Source of the DNA: DAOUBP01 sp034432655
GTDB lineage: Bacteria; Chloroflexota; Anaerolineae; CG2-30-64-16
Length of the DNA: 33,062 bases
Direction: 5' to 3'
Assembly: GCA_034432655.1 (NCBI GenBank)
Contig: DAOUBP010000070.1
Coordinates: forward strand, 1 to 33,062
The first letter of the stretch is position 1. Every line of letters begins with the position of its first letter. Position numbers and translations under genes: made by a program. Of the stretch, positions 1-10,508 are shown piece by piece. The notes under the pieces are model-generated. The model had not been told where the DNA came from. It worked only from the letters and a program-made list of their open reading frames with translations, and made no database searches.

Positions 1-69
1 CTCACGCAAAGCCGCCAAGAGCGCAAAGAGTCCTTGTTTTTCCTTGGCGTCTTTGCGTCTTTGCGTGAG
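1..69. repeat. Inverted-repeat element with three octamer units
   Basis: The ends CTCACGCAAAG (1-11) and CTTTGCGTGAG (59-69) are exact reverse complements. The right arm holds three 8-bp units (43-50, 51-58, 59-66) of the form CTTTGCGT. The left arm is an imperfect complement of the same repeat. It lies downstream of the ahcY stop codon and contains no gene. It could form a hairpin at the 3' end of the ahcY transcript, but no U-tract follows, so a terminator role is not supported. Confidence 0.65.
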
Positions 70-84
70 ATTCGTGATCTACTG

Positions 85-138
85 AGATTGGTAGTTTGGT
101 CTGCGGAAGTGACTCCCAACCCACCAACTTACCAATCT
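85..138. repeat. Hairpin downstream of ahcY
   Basis: Positions 85-100 and 123-138 are inverted repeats matching at 14 of 16 positions, with a 22-nt loop. The arms are built from GATTGGTA-like octamers, as in other repeats of this window. The hairpin begins 20 bp after the ahcY stop on the minus strand and may end or protect that transcript. No T-run follows. Confidence 0.5.
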
Positions 139-157
139 ACCGATTTACTGTGTCCCG

Positions 158-1420
<1,263 letters not shown>

Positions 1421-1441
1421 GTAGCTCAGTACTCCTCGTAT

Positions 1442-1548
1442 AGGTTGCAGGTTACAGGTTGCAGGTTGCAGGTTGCAGACTGGGAGGTCTTGACCAACCT
1501 GAAACCTGGAACTTTTGACCTTTGATCTTTGACCTTTGACTTTAGACT
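1442..1548. repeat. Heptamer tandem repeats between kinase and ahcY
   Basis: Three 7-bp arrays lie side by side. Five units of AGGTTGC (one AGGTTAC) occupy 1442-1476. Two inverted units, AACCTGA and AACCTGG, occupy 1496-1509. Five units of TTTGACC type occupy 1514-1548. The AGGTT and AACCT units are complementary and can pair. The TAA stop of the kinase gene (1542-1544) lies inside the last TTTGACC-type unit. The stretch has no coding potential of its own. Confidence 0.85.
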
Positions 1549-2501
1549 TTCAGCAGGTCGTTTAACTCCGTCGCGTCCCCAAAGTTCTCCCGATAGCGCG
1601 CAACGAATTCTGGCAGGGTGTAGCGGTGGTTCATGGTGCCCACCTGTTCCAGGCAGTAAACGGCGGACAGGCTGCCCAGCCGGCCGGTGACCTCCCATGG
1701 GTAGCCGCGCACCAGGCCGGTGAGCAGGCCGCCGCGAAACGCATCGCCGACGCCGGTGGGGTCTACGATGGCGCGCGGCCGCGCGGCGGGCACGTCAACC
1801 CGGCGCTCCCTGGAGATGAGGCTGGCGCCATCGGCCCCGCGGGTTACCACCAGCAGCGTCACTTTGTCCAGGATGCTCTTCTCGTCCAGCCCCGTCTTGC
1901 TCTTCACCAGCTCCAGCTCATAGTCGTTAACGGTCAGCGCATACGCGCCTTCCATCCCAGCCAGCACCTGCTCGCCGTTGAAGCGGGCCAGTTGCTGGCT
2001 GGGGTCGAACACGAACCGGATCCCCAGCTCCCGGCATTCCTGCGCGTATTTCAACATCGCGACCGGGTCGTTGGGCGAGATGATGACCAGGTCTATCTCT
2101 TCGGGGTTCAGACCGCGCAGGCTCAATTCGCGTGCCCGGGTCATCGCGCCGGCATGGAACCCCGCGATTTGATTCTGCTCCACGTCGGTGATGACGGTGA
2201 AGGTGGCTGTGAACTCGTCAGGATAGGCCACCGTCAGGGAGGTGTCTACGCCTCGTTCCTCCAGCCAGATGCGAAATTCACCGAAGTCCTGCCCGGCCGT
2301 GCCCATCAGCCTGGGTCGCTGGCCCAGCAGCGCCAGGTTGTAGGCGATATTGGGCCCGACCCCACCGCGGGTCATGTGCTTCTCTTCCACCAGGAAGCTG
2401 ACGCTCAGCTTCTGCTGGTCGTTCAAGATGTGTTCCCGGAAACGGCCGGGATATTTCATGATGTAGTCGGTTGCGATAGAACCGGTAACGATGACGGACA
2501 T
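1542..2501 (-). CDS. PfkB-family carbohydrate/nucleoside kinase (possible adenosine kinase)
   Basis: A 319-aa ribokinase-fold kinase that transfers phosphate from ATP to a sugar or nucleoside. The N-terminus (VIVTGSIATDYI) and the GGVGPNIAYNLALLG segment match PfkB signature 1. DPTGVGDAFRGG near the C-terminus is PfkB signature 2, with the catalytic Asp in GVGDAF. The frame is open upstream to 2564 only through a repeat array. The ATG at 2501 is chosen because GAGGT lies just upstream and family homology begins there. The next gene downstream is ahcY, whose product adenosine must be removed for hydrolysis to be favoured, so adenosine kinase activity is an attractive inference. Substrate cannot be settled from sequence, and a ribokinase or fructokinase role remains possible. 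Confidence 0.85.
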   Translation of the reverse strand: MSVIVTGSIATDYIMKYPGRFREHILNDQQKLSVSFLVEEKHMTRGGVGPNIAYNLALLGQRPRLMGTAGQDFGEFRIWLEERGVDTSLTVAYPDEFTATFTVITDVEQNQIAGFHAGAMTRARELSLRGLNPEEIDLVIISPNDPVAMLKYAQECRELGIRFVFDPSQQLARFNGEQVLAGMEGAYALTVNDYELELVKSKTGLDEKSILDKVTLLVVTRGADGASLISRERRVDVPAARPRAIVDPTGVGDAFRGGLLTGLVRGYPWEVTGRLGSLSAVYCLEQVGTMNHRYTLPEFVARYRENFGDATELNDLLKV

Positions 2502-2509
2502 GGGACCTC

Positions 2510-2551
2510 GTATTGCGTATTGCGTACTGCGTACTGCGTATTGCGTGTTAC
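2510..2551. repeat. GTATTGC heptamer array, copy 1
   Basis: Six 7-bp units (GTATTGC, GTACTGC and variants) end 8 bp upstream of the kinase ATG at 2501. The same family recurs at 8485-8533 and 28651-28713, each time just upstream of a minus-strand start codon. Both strands stay open in one frame, which yields spurious N-terminal extensions of neighbouring genes. Confidence 0.9.
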
Positions 2552-2725
2552 GCACTAGAGTCAAGGCTCTAGCCGGTCACTTAGCTTCCACGCATAGACC
2601 GCCTGAAGACTTGATTCCGCTAACCTAACCTCGATTGTTTTTGGACTGCGCCGTCTCGGCGGCCTTTTGTTTCGTCTCGCGTCGTTCACATCTGAGGCTG
2701 CTCACTTCGCGATCTTATCATCTGC

Positions 2726-3661
2726 TCATCCGCTCCTATCCGTTGCCTCTCGCACTCGCTTTTCCGCCAACTCACAATACTCTTCCGACAACTCGTACCC
2801 CACATAATGCCGGCCTGTCAGCACAGCGGCAACGGCTGTCGAGCCTGAGCCCATGAACGGATCCAGCACCACATCCCCCGGTTTGGTGTAGAGCAGGATG
2901 AGGCGTTTCGGCAGCTCGACCGGGAACGGCGCAGGGTGATCCACCGACGACTCGGTGGTCATCTCCCACACCGAAGGTCCGGGGACGGTTGCCTGGCTCC
3001 ACACGGCCCGCGCAATGGACTCAGCGATCCAGGCGTCGTCTTTGCCGCGGCGCCGGGCGTCGGCCAGTTTCTCGGCGATCTTCTGCTGGAGCTCTTCGAT
3101 CAGCTCCTCGGGCCGCCAGATGCTGCGCGTCCAGGCGACGAACTGGTTGCCCGTGACGCCGGTCTCGCCCCCTCCCTCCAGCTTGAGCTGATCTTTGCTC
3201 CACACGGTGATGTACTCGTGCACGTCGCGCAGCGTCGGGTTGGTGGAGCGGCCGAAGCTGCCCCAGGCTGTGCTGACCCCGGCACTGGCCGACTTGTCCC
3301 AGATAATGTGCCCGCGATGCAACCACGTCTGGTCGCTGGTCCGCAACTGCTCGTCAATCAGGCTCACCAGCGAAAGGTATGGCTTGCGGTCGGTGTTTGC
3401 CACGTTGACACACAGCCGGCCACCCGGCACGAGCACGCGATAACATTCCCGCCACACGGCGTTGAGCAGGGCGATATAATCGTCCAGGCTCAGATTGTCG
3501 TTGTGGTCGGCATACTCCTTGGACACGTTGTACGGCGGCGACGTGACCACCAGATGCACCGATGCATCGGGCACCTCGTCCATGTGCCGCGCGTCGCCGC
3601 AGATGATGCGGTCGAGCCAGGGGCTGGCGTCCGCCCGCGCCACATCCATCGCTGCCATCAT
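2726..3661 (-). CDS. Site-specific DNA methyltransferase, beta class (probable N4-cytosine type)
   Basis: This 311-aa SAM-dependent DNA methyltransferase carries catalytic motif IV as TSPPYN (SPPY at residues 41-44) and SAM-binding motif I as DPFMGSGST (Asp about residue 267). The order IV, target recognition region, I defines the beta class. SPPY is usual for N4-methylcytosine enzymes, whereas N6-adenine enzymes commonly have DPPY. The middle (about residues 130-230) is the likely recognition region. No restriction endonuclease gene adjoins, so it looks like an orphan. Its ATG overlaps the stop of the upstream HAD gene as ATGA (3658-3661), implying translational coupling and placing it in the SAM-riboswitch operon. 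Two alternative in-frame ATGs follow within five codons. Confidence 0.92.
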   Translation of the reverse strand: MMAAMDVARADASPWLDRIICGDARHMDEVPDASVHLVVTSPPYNVSKEYADHNDNLSLDDYIALLNAVWRECYRVLVPGGRLCVNVANTDRKPYLSLVSLIDEQLRTSDQTWLHRGHIIWDKSASAGVSTAWGSFGRSTNPTLRDVHEYITVWSKDQLKLEGGGETGVTGNQFVAWTRSIWRPEELIEELQQKIAEKLADARRRGKDDAWIAESIARAVWSQATVPGPSVWEMTTESSVDHPAPFPVELPKRLILLYTKPGDVVLDPFMGSGSTAVAAVLTGRHYVGYELSEEYCELAEKRVREATDRSG

Positions 3662-4305
3662 CCCCTATCCGTTGTAACGACTCTCGCCAGCCAGGTATGA
3701 AGGTCGGCCTGGCCCAAGACCAGGTCGGCCATCTGCTGCAGAGTTGGATGGCTGGAGGGCACAGCGATGCGGTGGCCAACCGCGGCGAACATCGAGAGGT
3801 CCCCTTCGCTATCCCCTACCGCCAGGCACTCCTGCGGCCGGACCCCAAACCTGGCCATGAAGTCCCGCACCAAGGGCCCCTTGCCGTTCCAGAACACTCG
3901 CACCCGGATGGTGCCGGCCAACCGGCCATCGGCCACTTGCAGTTCATTGGCGGCCCAGGCAGCGGCGGCCAGCTCCTCGGCCACCTGGCGTACGTGGCGG
4001 TCCAGGCCGGTGCTGATCAACACGATGGGTACACCGGCTGCGGTCAGCGCTTCGGCCAGGGCGCGCACCTCGGTCACGTACGGTATGGCCCGGAACAGAG
4101 CGTCTACCCGCTCAACCGGTGTCCCTTTCCACAGCGCCGCATCGCGCTGTGCAAAGGTGTCATAATCAAACTGGCCGGCCAGAAAGGCTTCCAGGTTGGC
4201 CAGGCCCTCAGCCTCGGTGCCCAGTTGCCGGTGCAGGTAGAGGTACGGGTCGGGTTCACTTTTCAGGGTGCCGTCAACGTCGAAAAATGCCAATCGTAGA
4301 GCCAT
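3658..4305 (-). CDS. HAD-family phosphatase, phosphoserine-phosphatase-like
   Basis: A 215-aa haloacid-dehalogenase-fold phosphatase. HAD motif I is DVDGT near the N-terminus (nucleophile Asp9, acid/base Asp11). Motif II is the Thr in LISTG. The Lys of the NGKGPLV segment fits motif III. GDSEGDLSMF is motif IV. The ATG at 4305 lies 4 nt after the mtnA stop codon. A GTG at 4329 would add eight residues and overlap mtnA, but the family usually begins just before motif I. Position after mtnA suggests a methionine-salvage step such as the MtnX phosphatase reaction, which belongs to a related HAD group. Substrate is not visible in the sequence. The stop codon overlaps the methyltransferase start. 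Confidence 0.85.
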   Translation of the reverse strand: MALRLAFFDVDGTLKSEPDPYLYLHRQLGTEAEGLANLEAFLAGQFDYDTFAQRDAALWKGTPVERVDALFRAIPYVTEVRALAEALTAAGVPIVLISTGLDRHVRQVAEELAAAAWAANELQVADGRLAGTIRVRVFWNGKGPLVRDFMARFGVRPQECLAVGDSEGDLSMFAAVGHRIAVPSSHPTLQQMADLVLGQADLHTWLARVVTTDRG

Positions 4306-4309
4306 GATG

Positions 4310-5413
4310 TCATGCAGTAAGTTTGCCACGTCGCTTCTCGGCCGCCGCCACCGCCTGCCGCAGGCTGAGCTCGAACGGCGGGTAGCAGATCCCCTCTTCG
4401 GTGATGATACCGGTCAGGTAACGGTGTGGGGTCACGTCGAAGGCCGGGTTGTAGACCCGCACGCCGTCGGGCGCGATCTGCTCCGCGCCGACGTGGGTGA
4501 CCTCGCGCGGGTCGCGCTCCTCGATGGGGATCAGGTCGCCGTGGGCCAGGCTCAGGTCAATGGTCGGCGTCGGGACCACCGAGTAGCACGGGATGCCGTT
4601 CTCGCGGGCGAGCACCGCCAGCTTGTACGAGCCGATCTTGTTGGCCACATCGCCGTTGGCCGCCACCCGATCCGCGCCGAAGAGCACCAGGTCCACTTTG
4701 CCCAGTCGCATCAACATGCCGGCCGCGTTGTCGGCGATGAGGGTCATCGGGATGCCGTCCTGCATCAGCTCCCAGGCCGTCAGCCGCGCGCCTTGCAGCC
4801 GGGGCCGCGTTTCGTCCACCCATACGTGCACCTGTTTGCCTTGCTCAACCGCGGCCCGCACCACCCCCAGGGCCGTGCCGAAGTCCACCGTGGCCAGGGA
4901 GCCGGTGTTACAGTGGGTGAGGATGTTCGCCCGCTGGGGCACGATCGCCGCGCCGAACGCGCCCATGCGCCGGTTGATCTCCACATCCTCGTCGGCGATG
5001 CGTTGGGCCTCGGCCAGGACGGCCGCGCGCAGGGCGGCGGTGGACGTGCCAGGCACTTCCGAAGTGCCTGGCACGTCAGAGCCTGGCACGTGACGCTGGG
5101 CCATCCTCATGATCCGCTCTGTCGCCCAGCTCAGGTTGACGGCGGTCGGCCGCGCTGCATCCAGCACGGCCTTGGCCTGGGCCAGGTCGGCCAGCAGGCC
5201 GTCCCGGTCGGTCGCGGCGCTCTGCAGCGCGGCCAGCGCCATGCCGAAGCCGCCCGCCGCGCCGATGGCCGGCGCGCCGCGCACCACCATGTCGGCGATT
5301 GCGCGCGCCACGGCGTGATGATCGCTGTAGCTGAGCACCTCGAACCGCAGCGGCAGGACCCGTTGGTCAATCATCTTCAGTTGGTTGTCTTCCCACCAGA
5401 GTGTACGGGTCAT
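4310..5413 (-). CDS. mtnA: S-methyl-5-thioribose-1-phosphate isomerase
   Basis: This 367-aa enzyme of the methionine salvage pathway isomerises 5-methylthioribose-1-phosphate to the ribulose form, recycling methylthioadenosine. RGAPAIGAAGGFG lies in the N-terminal part. The catalytic Cys168 is in THCNTGS and Asp248 in GADRVAANGD, matching the known Cys/Asp pair of the family. NKIGSYKLA and the C-terminal EEGICYPPF stretch are also typical. The ATG at 5413 is chosen because AGAGGA lies upstream and homology starts there; the frame extends upstream only into the riboswitch leader. Residues about 107-124 (HVPGSDVPGTSEVPGTST) are an unusual low-complexity insertion encoded by a palindromic DNA element. 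The gene is controlled by a SAM-I riboswitch. Confidence 0.96.
   Translation of the reverse strand: MTRTLWWEDNQLKMIDQRVLPLRFEVLSYSDHHAVARAIADMVVRGAPAIGAAGGFGMALAALQSAATDRDGLLADLAQAKAVLDAARPTAVNLSWATERIMRMAQRHVPGSDVPGTSEVPGTSTAALRAAVLAEAQRIADEDVEINRRMGAFGAAIVPQRANILTHCNTGSLATVDFGTALGVVRAAVEQGKQVHVWVDETRPRLQGARLTAWELMQDGIPMTLIADNAAGMLMRLGKVDLVLFGADRVAANGDVANKIGSYKLAVLARENGIPCYSVVPTPTIDLSLAHGDLIPIEERDPREVTHVGAEQIAPDGVRVYNPAFDVTPHRYLTGIITEEGICYPPFELSLRQAVAAAEKRRGKLTA
5044..5091. repeat. Palindromic element inside mtnA
   Basis: Positions 5044-5059 and 5061-5076 are perfect 16-bp inverted repeats around one central base (5060). A further 10-bp copy of the arm end, CCTGGCACGT, follows at 5082-5091. 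Read on the coding strand the element gives three GTGCCWGGC units, encoding VPGSD, VPGTSE and VPGTST. The insertion keeps the mtnA frame open. It resembles a REP-like small palindrome. Confidence 0.9.
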
Positions 5414-5438
5414 GGTTGTTCCTCTTTTGCGTCGTTCA

Positions 5439-5474
5439 AGCCGTGGGGACGTTGCCCGCAACGTCTTCACGGCT
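5439..5474 (-). other. Strong stem-loop in the mtnA leader
   Basis: AGCCGTG (5439-5445) pairs with CACGGCT (5468-5474). An inner 8-bp palindrome, GACGTTGC/GCAACGTC, sits between them with a small internal loop. The structure lies between the riboswitch terminator and the mtnA ribosome binding site (about 5422-5427). It is present only in read-through transcripts, so it could shield or stabilise the 5' end of the mRNA. Confidence 0.6.
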
Positions 5475-5495
5475 CTCCGGCAAGGTCGGCGTGTT

Positions 5496-5522
5496 AAACA
5501 AAAAGCCCTCCGAGAGGAGGGC
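5496..5522 (-). terminator. Intrinsic terminator of the SAM riboswitch
   Basis: On the minus strand GCCCTCC and GGAGGGC (5505-5522) form a 7-bp GC-rich stem with a TCTC loop, followed by TTTTTGTTT. It lies 26 nt after the aptamer and about 80 nt before mtnA. The segment CCUCUC in its 5' half and loop (5512-5517) complements GAGAGG (5545-5550), which overlaps the 3' strand of aptamer helix P1. This gives an antiterminator alternative, so SAM binding should favour termination. Confidence 0.9.
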
Positions 5523-5547
5523 AAACGCGCCGTCAGCTGGCCGACCT

Positions 5548-5730
5548 CTCATCTTTCAATCTTGCAGCGCAAGATTGCCGGAATTGGCACCTTCCCAGAC
5601 GGGGACTGTTGCCGGGATGCACTTCGCCCACATGATGCGGTGGACTTTGGGCTTCCGGGCAACCGTTCCCCAGGGCTCCGGGCGGTTGCCGGGGGTTCAC
5701 AGGGCCGATCCCTCCCCCCCTCTGGATGAG
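5548..5730 (-). promoter_or_regulatory. SAM-I (S-box) riboswitch aptamer, expanded
   Basis: Read on the minus strand from 5730, the RNA has the S-box core in order: CUCAUC (P1 5' strand, 5725-5730), AGAG, GGAGGGAUCGGCCC, GUGAA, CCCGGCAACC, then GGUGCCAAUUCC, a perfect P4 hairpin (CAAUCUUGC/GCAAGAUUG), UGAAAGAU and GAUGAG (P1 3' strand, 5548-5553). These match the conserved SAM-binding positions of SAM-I. The aptamer is about 183 nt, well above the usual 100-120 nt. About 92 nt (5592-5683) lie between the two P3 strands, including a second CCCGGCAAC copy around 5607-5615. It should bind SAM and switch off mtnA and the downstream genes. Confidence 0.95.
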
Positions 5731-5785
5731 TGTCCAGTTTACCTCTGTTGTTCAAGAGCTGGCATAGTGGTGCAAACGCTGTGCA

Positions 5786-5814
5786 AGTGTAGCCGAGTGC
5801 GGCGGTTTTGTCAA
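5786..5814 (-). promoter_or_regulatory. Sigma-70-type promoter of the mtnA operon
   Basis: On the minus strand TTGACA (5809-5814), a 17-bp spacer and TACACT (5786-5791) form a near-consensus promoter. Transcription would start near 5779, about 50 nt before the aptamer. The -35 box contains the TGA stop codon of the upstream rRNA methyltransferase gene (5811-5813). Confidence 0.85.
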
Positions 5815-6623
5815 AAACGGTTCTCGCGCAACCACGCGTACATCAACACGCCGCCGGCGACCGCCACGTTCAGCGACTCGGCTTTGCCTATGATTGGCAG
5901 CCGGGCCCAGGCATCAACATGGGCTGCTACATCCTCCGAAAGGCCGCGCGCCTCATTGCCCAACACCAGCGCTATACCGCCGGCCCACAGCCCCTCCCCC
6001 CAGGTGATCCCCAGGTGGGGGTCGGCGCCCACCACGCGCAGCCCGGACCGTTTCAACAGGCCGAACAGCCCGGCCACATCCCGCTCACCGATCACCGGCA
6101 GGTTGAACAGCGAGCCCATGCTGCCGCGGATGGTCTTGAAGTCGAACGGATCCACGCACGGCTCTACCAGAATCACCGCTGCCGCGGCCACCGCATCCGC
6201 AGTGCGGATCAACGTGCCCAGGTTCCCCGGATCTTGCAACCGGTCCACCACCAACACCAGCTCGCTGCCGCTCAGCCGCAGGGAGGCCAACGTCGGCCGG
6301 ACCAGATGGAACGTGGCCACGATCCCCTGCGGCTCATCGCGCTCCGAGAGGGCCGCCATCACGTGCGGCGCCACCTGCAGCAGCTCGGCCCCGCGCTCCC
6401 GGAAGCGCCGCAACAGATGTTCGCCCTCTGTGCCGGTGAACTGCTCCGGGCAGAAAAAGACCTGATGGGGCACAAAGCCGCCGTCCAGCGCCATGTGGAG
6501 CAATTGCAGCCCTTCGACCAGAAAGAGGCCCTGCGCCTGGCGGTGCTTGCGTTGCGTCAGTTTGCGCGCTTCGACCACGCGCGAGTTGCTGGTGCTGGTG
6601 ATGAGAGGAGGCGAAGTGGGCAT
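5811..6623 (-). CDS. TrmH/SpoU-family RNA 2'-O-ribose methyltransferase
   Basis: A 270-aa SPOUT-class enzyme that methylates the 2'-OH of a ribose in rRNA or tRNA using SAM. The N-terminal part (residues about 15-100) resembles the RNA substrate-binding domain of RlmB-type proteins (NSRVVEARKL, FLVEGLQLL). The C-terminal catalytic domain has the three family motifs: motif 1 VDRLQDPGNLGTLIRTADA with the conserved Asn and Arg, motif 2 LVLGNEARGL, and motif 3 KAESLNVAVAGGVLMY. The deep trefoil knot is formed by motifs 2 and 3. The ATG at 6623 is 1 nt after the ruvA stop, so it is probably the last gene of the yebC-ruvC-ruvA operon. The exact target nucleotide cannot be read from sequence. Confidence 0.92.
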   Translation of the reverse strand: MPTSPPLITSTSNSRVVEARKLTQRKHRQAQGLFLVEGLQLLHMALDGGFVPHQVFFCPEQFTGTEGEHLLRRFRERGAELLQVAPHVMAALSERDEPQGIVATFHLVRPTLASLRLSGSELVLVVDRLQDPGNLGTLIRTADAVAAAAVILVEPCVDPFDFKTIRGSMGSLFNLPVIGERDVAGLFGLLKRSGLRVVGADPHLGITWGEGLWAGGIALVLGNEARGLSEDVAAHVDAWARLPIIGKAESLNVAVAGGVLMYAWLRENRF

Positions 6624-6624
6624 A

Positions 6625-7200
6625 CTAACTGCCGAACGACGCCAGCGCCCGGCGCAGGCGCTCTTCCACGTCGGTGATGTCCCGCGGCAGCGCTTGCACG
6701 GCCCGCTGCGCCTCGACGATGCTGTAGCCCAGGGCCGTCAGCGCATCTATCACGGCTGCATCGGCCTCGGTCAGCGCGGCCAGGCCTTCGGCCACCTCCA
6801 CCGGGCCGACCTTGTCCTTCAGCTCCAGCACGATCTTTTGTGCGGTCTTTTTGCCGATGCCGGGGACACGGGCCAGCAGGTCGGGCTGCTCCTGGCCGAT
6901 GGCCAGGCGAAGCGTGTCCGGCGCCATAGACGAGAGCACCGACAGCGCCAGACGGGGCCCTACGCCGGGCACCCCCAGCAGCTTCTCGAAGAGGTCGAGC
7001 TCATCTTCGGTGGCGAAACCGACCAGGGTCAGCTCGTCTTCGCGCACCACCAGATGGGTGTGCAGCTGGATGATTTCGCCCGGTCGCGCAGAGGCCAGGG
7101 TGGGCTGTGGGCACAACACCCTCAGCCCGATGCCGCCAAGCATGATGATCAGCGCGTCGTCGGTGCGAGCGGCAATGCGGCCTTCCACGGCTGCGATCAC
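6625..7200 (-). CDS. ruvA: Holliday junction branch migration protein RuvA
   Basis: A 191-aa DNA-binding subunit that tetramerises on four-way junctions and loads the RuvB motor. Domain I (residues 1-62) is the OB fold beginning MIAAVEGRI. Domain II has two helix-hairpin-helix motifs, LLGVPGVGPRLALSVL and LARVPGIGKKTAQKIV. Domain III at the C-terminus (from about residue 145) is the flexible RuvB-contacting part. The start is GTG at 7200, supported by AGGAGG with a 6-nt spacer. An ATG 4 nt upstream is in another frame. ruvC lies 12 nt upstream. No ruvB gene is in the window, so the motor must be encoded elsewhere. Confidence 0.96.
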   Translation of the reverse strand: MIAAVEGRIAARTDDALIIMLGGIGLRVLCPQPTLASARPGEIIQLHTHLVVREDELTLVGFATEDELDLFEKLLGVPGVGPRLALSVLSSMAPDTLRLAIGQEQPDLLARVPGIGKKTAQKIVLELKDKVGPVEVAEGLAALTEADAAVIDALTALGYSIVEAQRAVQALPRDITDVEERLRRALASFGS

Positions 7201-7212
7201 GCATAACCTCCT

Positions 7213-7719
7213 CTAACGGTCAATCAGGCTGCGCAGGCGAACGCTATGCAGATGGCAGATCGCCACCGCAATGGCGTCTGCAGCGTCGTCGGGCCGCGGT
7301 ACGTCAGCCAGCCCCAGCATCAGGCGGAGCATTGCCTGGATCTGCGCCTTGTCGGCGCGGCCATAGCCCGCCAGCGCCTGCTTGACTTCAGCAGGCTTGT
7401 ATTCAAACACAGGCAGGTCGGCCTGGGCCGCGGCCAGCAGCACCACTCCGCGCGCCTGGCCCACGGTCAGGGCGGTGGTGACGTTCCGGCTGAAGAACAG
7501 CTCCTCGATGGCCAGCGCGTCCGGCTTCGCCTCACGGATCAACGTCGTGACCTGTTGGTACAGGCTCAGCAAGCGCGCAGGCATGGGCACATCGGCCTGG
7601 GTCAGGAATGCGCCGTAGCGCACCAGGCGCACCCCCCCTGATGTATCTTCGGCCACCAGCCCATAGCCGGTGATCGCCGTGCCGGGGTCAATGCCCAGGA
7701 TGACGTTGCCAGGAGGCAT
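7213..7719 (-). CDS. ruvC: Crossover junction endodeoxyribonuclease RuvC
   Basis: A 168-aa Holliday junction resolvase with an RNase H-like fold. The four acidic catalytic positions are visible: the Asp in LGIDPGTAITG, the Glu pair region in AIEELFF, and the C-terminal DDAADA Asp residues. KPAEVKQALAGYGRADKAQI is the usual DNA-contacting segment. Length is normal for the family. The start at 7719 lies 2 nt after the yebC stop, without a clear ribosome binding site, which suggests coupling to yebC translation. The order yebC-ruvC-ruvA is a common bacterial arrangement. Confidence 0.96.
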   Translation of the reverse strand: MPPGNVILGIDPGTAITGYGLVAEDTSGGVRLVRYGAFLTQADVPMPARLLSLYQQVTTLIREAKPDALAIEELFFSRNVTTALTVGQARGVVLLAAAQADLPVFEYKPAEVKQALAGYGRADKAQIQAMLRLMLGLADVPRPDDAADAIAVAICHLHSVRLRSLIDR

Positions 7720-7721
7720 GT

Positions 7722-8468
7722 TCAGGCCAGTTGGGCCAGCGCTTCTTCGGTGATATCCAGGTTCGAGTAGACCTTGACGACGTCTTCGTGGTCTTCCAGC
7801 GTCTCGATCAGGTTCATCACTTTCAGCGTTTCGGTTGGATCAAGGGCGACCACGGTCTTCGGCACCATGGAAAGCTCGGCGCTTTCAATTTTGTAGCGCG
7901 CGTCTTCGAACGCCTGCCGCACGAGCTGCAAATCTTCGGGCGCGGTGTAGATTTCCGCCGTGCCGTCGCCGAACTGCACGTCCTCTGCCCCGGCGTCCAG
8001 CGCCAATTCAAATACCTTGTCAGGGTCACGGCCTTCCAGAGAGACGACGATGTAGCCCTTGTTGTCGAACAACCAGGCAACGCTGCCCGACTCGCCCAGG
8101 CTGCCGCCAGCGCGCGATAGGATGCGGCGGATTTCCGAGACGGTACGGTTGCGGTTGTCGGTCACCACCTGCATGTAGAGCGCAACACCGCTGGGGCCGT
8201 ATCCTTCGTAAGTCACCTCTTCCAGTTGCGCGCCATCGCTGTCCAGCCCGGCGCCGCGGCGGATGGCGCGTTCGATGTTTTCTTTGGGCATGTTTTCCGC
8301 CTTGGCCTTCTCGATCGCCAGCCGCAGGCGGAAGTTGAAGTTCGGGTCGGCGCCTTGCCGGGCTGCGAATTGGATCTCACGCGCCAGCTTGGTGAAAAGC
8401 TGCCCGCGCTTGGCATCCATCGCGCCTTTCTTCCGTTTGATCGTTGCCCATTTCGAATGTCCAGACAT
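7722..8468 (-). CDS. yebC: YebC/PmpR-TACO1 family protein
   Basis: A 248-aa member of the YebC/TACO1 family. The highly conserved N-terminus MSGHSKWATIKRKK and the segment FTKLAREIQFAARQG identify it. Members have been described as DNA-binding regulators (PmpR) and as translation factors that relieve ribosome stalling on proline-rich stretches. Which applies here is not visible. The C-terminus DITEEALAQLA is typical. The ATG at 8468 has AGGGGGT upstream. A GTATTGC heptamer array begins 16 nt further upstream, separating the gene from pyrG. It heads the recombination genes ruvC and ruvA, as in many bacteria. Confidence 0.95.
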   Translation of the reverse strand: MSGHSKWATIKRKKGAMDAKRGQLFTKLAREIQFAARQGADPNFNFRLRLAIEKAKAENMPKENIERAIRRGAGLDSDGAQLEEVTYEGYGPSGVALYMQVVTDNRNRTVSEIRRILSRAGGSLGESGSVAWLFDNKGYIVVSLEGRDPDKVFELALDAGAEDVQFGDGTAEIYTAPEDLQLVRQAFEDARYKIESAELSMVPKTVVALDPTETLKVMNLIETLEDHEDVVKVYSNLDITEEALAQLA

Positions 8469-8484
8469 ATTGGTACCCCCTGTC

Positions 8485-8533
8485 GTATTGCGTATTGCGT
8501 GTTGCGTATTGCGTACTGCGTATTGCGTACAGC
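8485..8533. repeat. GTATTGC heptamer array, copy 2
   Basis: Seven 7-bp units (GTATTGC, GTGTTGC, GTACTGC, GTACAGC) lie between pyrG and yebC, ending 16 bp before the yebC start codon. It belongs to the same family as 2510-2551 and 28651-28713. Confidence 0.9.
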
Positions 8534-8554
8534 AGCGACGCCTTGTTTTTCGGT

Positions 8555-10168
<1,614 letters not shown>

Positions 10169-10217
10169 AGGTGTCTTTTCCTTGCTCTGTCCAGCTAGAG
10201 TGACGCCGGGAATTCGC

Positions 10218-10258
10218 CAAAAAAACAGAGACACGGAAGTGACCTCCCCGTGTCTCTG
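10218..10258 (-). terminator. Intrinsic terminator in the pyrG leader
   Basis: On the minus strand an 11-bp perfect stem, CCGTGTCTCTG (10248-10258 complement) with its partner at 10226-10236, has an 11-nt loop and is followed by seven T residues. It lies downstream of the predicted pyrG promoter and 50 nt upstream of the start codon. The only other upstream gene is divergent, so it most likely acts as an attenuator of pyrG. Confidence 0.88.
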
Positions 10259-10357
10259 GCGAGTTTATCAACGACGGCGACGAGTTGTCGGAAACTTCAA
10301 AACCTTCCGTAGGGCGACCATAGAAATACAACCGTTCATCAAAAATCTGTTGAGCGC

Positions 10358-10386
10358 ATCATAGCACAAATTGGCCAAAGACACAA
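10358..10386 (-). promoter_or_regulatory. Predicted pyrG promoter
   Basis: On the minus strand TTGTGT (10381-10386), a 17-bp spacer and TATGAT (10358-10363) form the boxes, with TG in the extended -10 position. The start would be near 10351, giving a leader of about 180 nt that contains the terminator at 10218-10258. The -10 box is strong and the -35 box weak. Confidence 0.65.
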
Positions 10387-10432
10387 TCTGACGTCCAACG
10401 TGTCGCAGACGGCGCTACGACGCCACCCGCTC

Positions 10433-10460
10433 TTGTCTGGCATACGCTTTATGGTATACT
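10433..10460 (+). promoter_or_regulatory. Predicted promoter of the dinG-type gene
   Basis: TTGTCT (10433-10438), a 16-bp spacer and TATACT (10455-10460) form the boxes, with TG one base upstream of the -10 box (extended -10). A 10-bp palindrome CATGTACATG (10471-10480) lies just past the expected start site and could bind a dimeric regulator. The promoter is back to back with that of pyrG. Confidence 0.65.
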
Positions 10461-10508
10461 GGGCGTTGTGCATGTACATGTGAAAATAGCCTGGAAACGG
10501 AGCTTCTT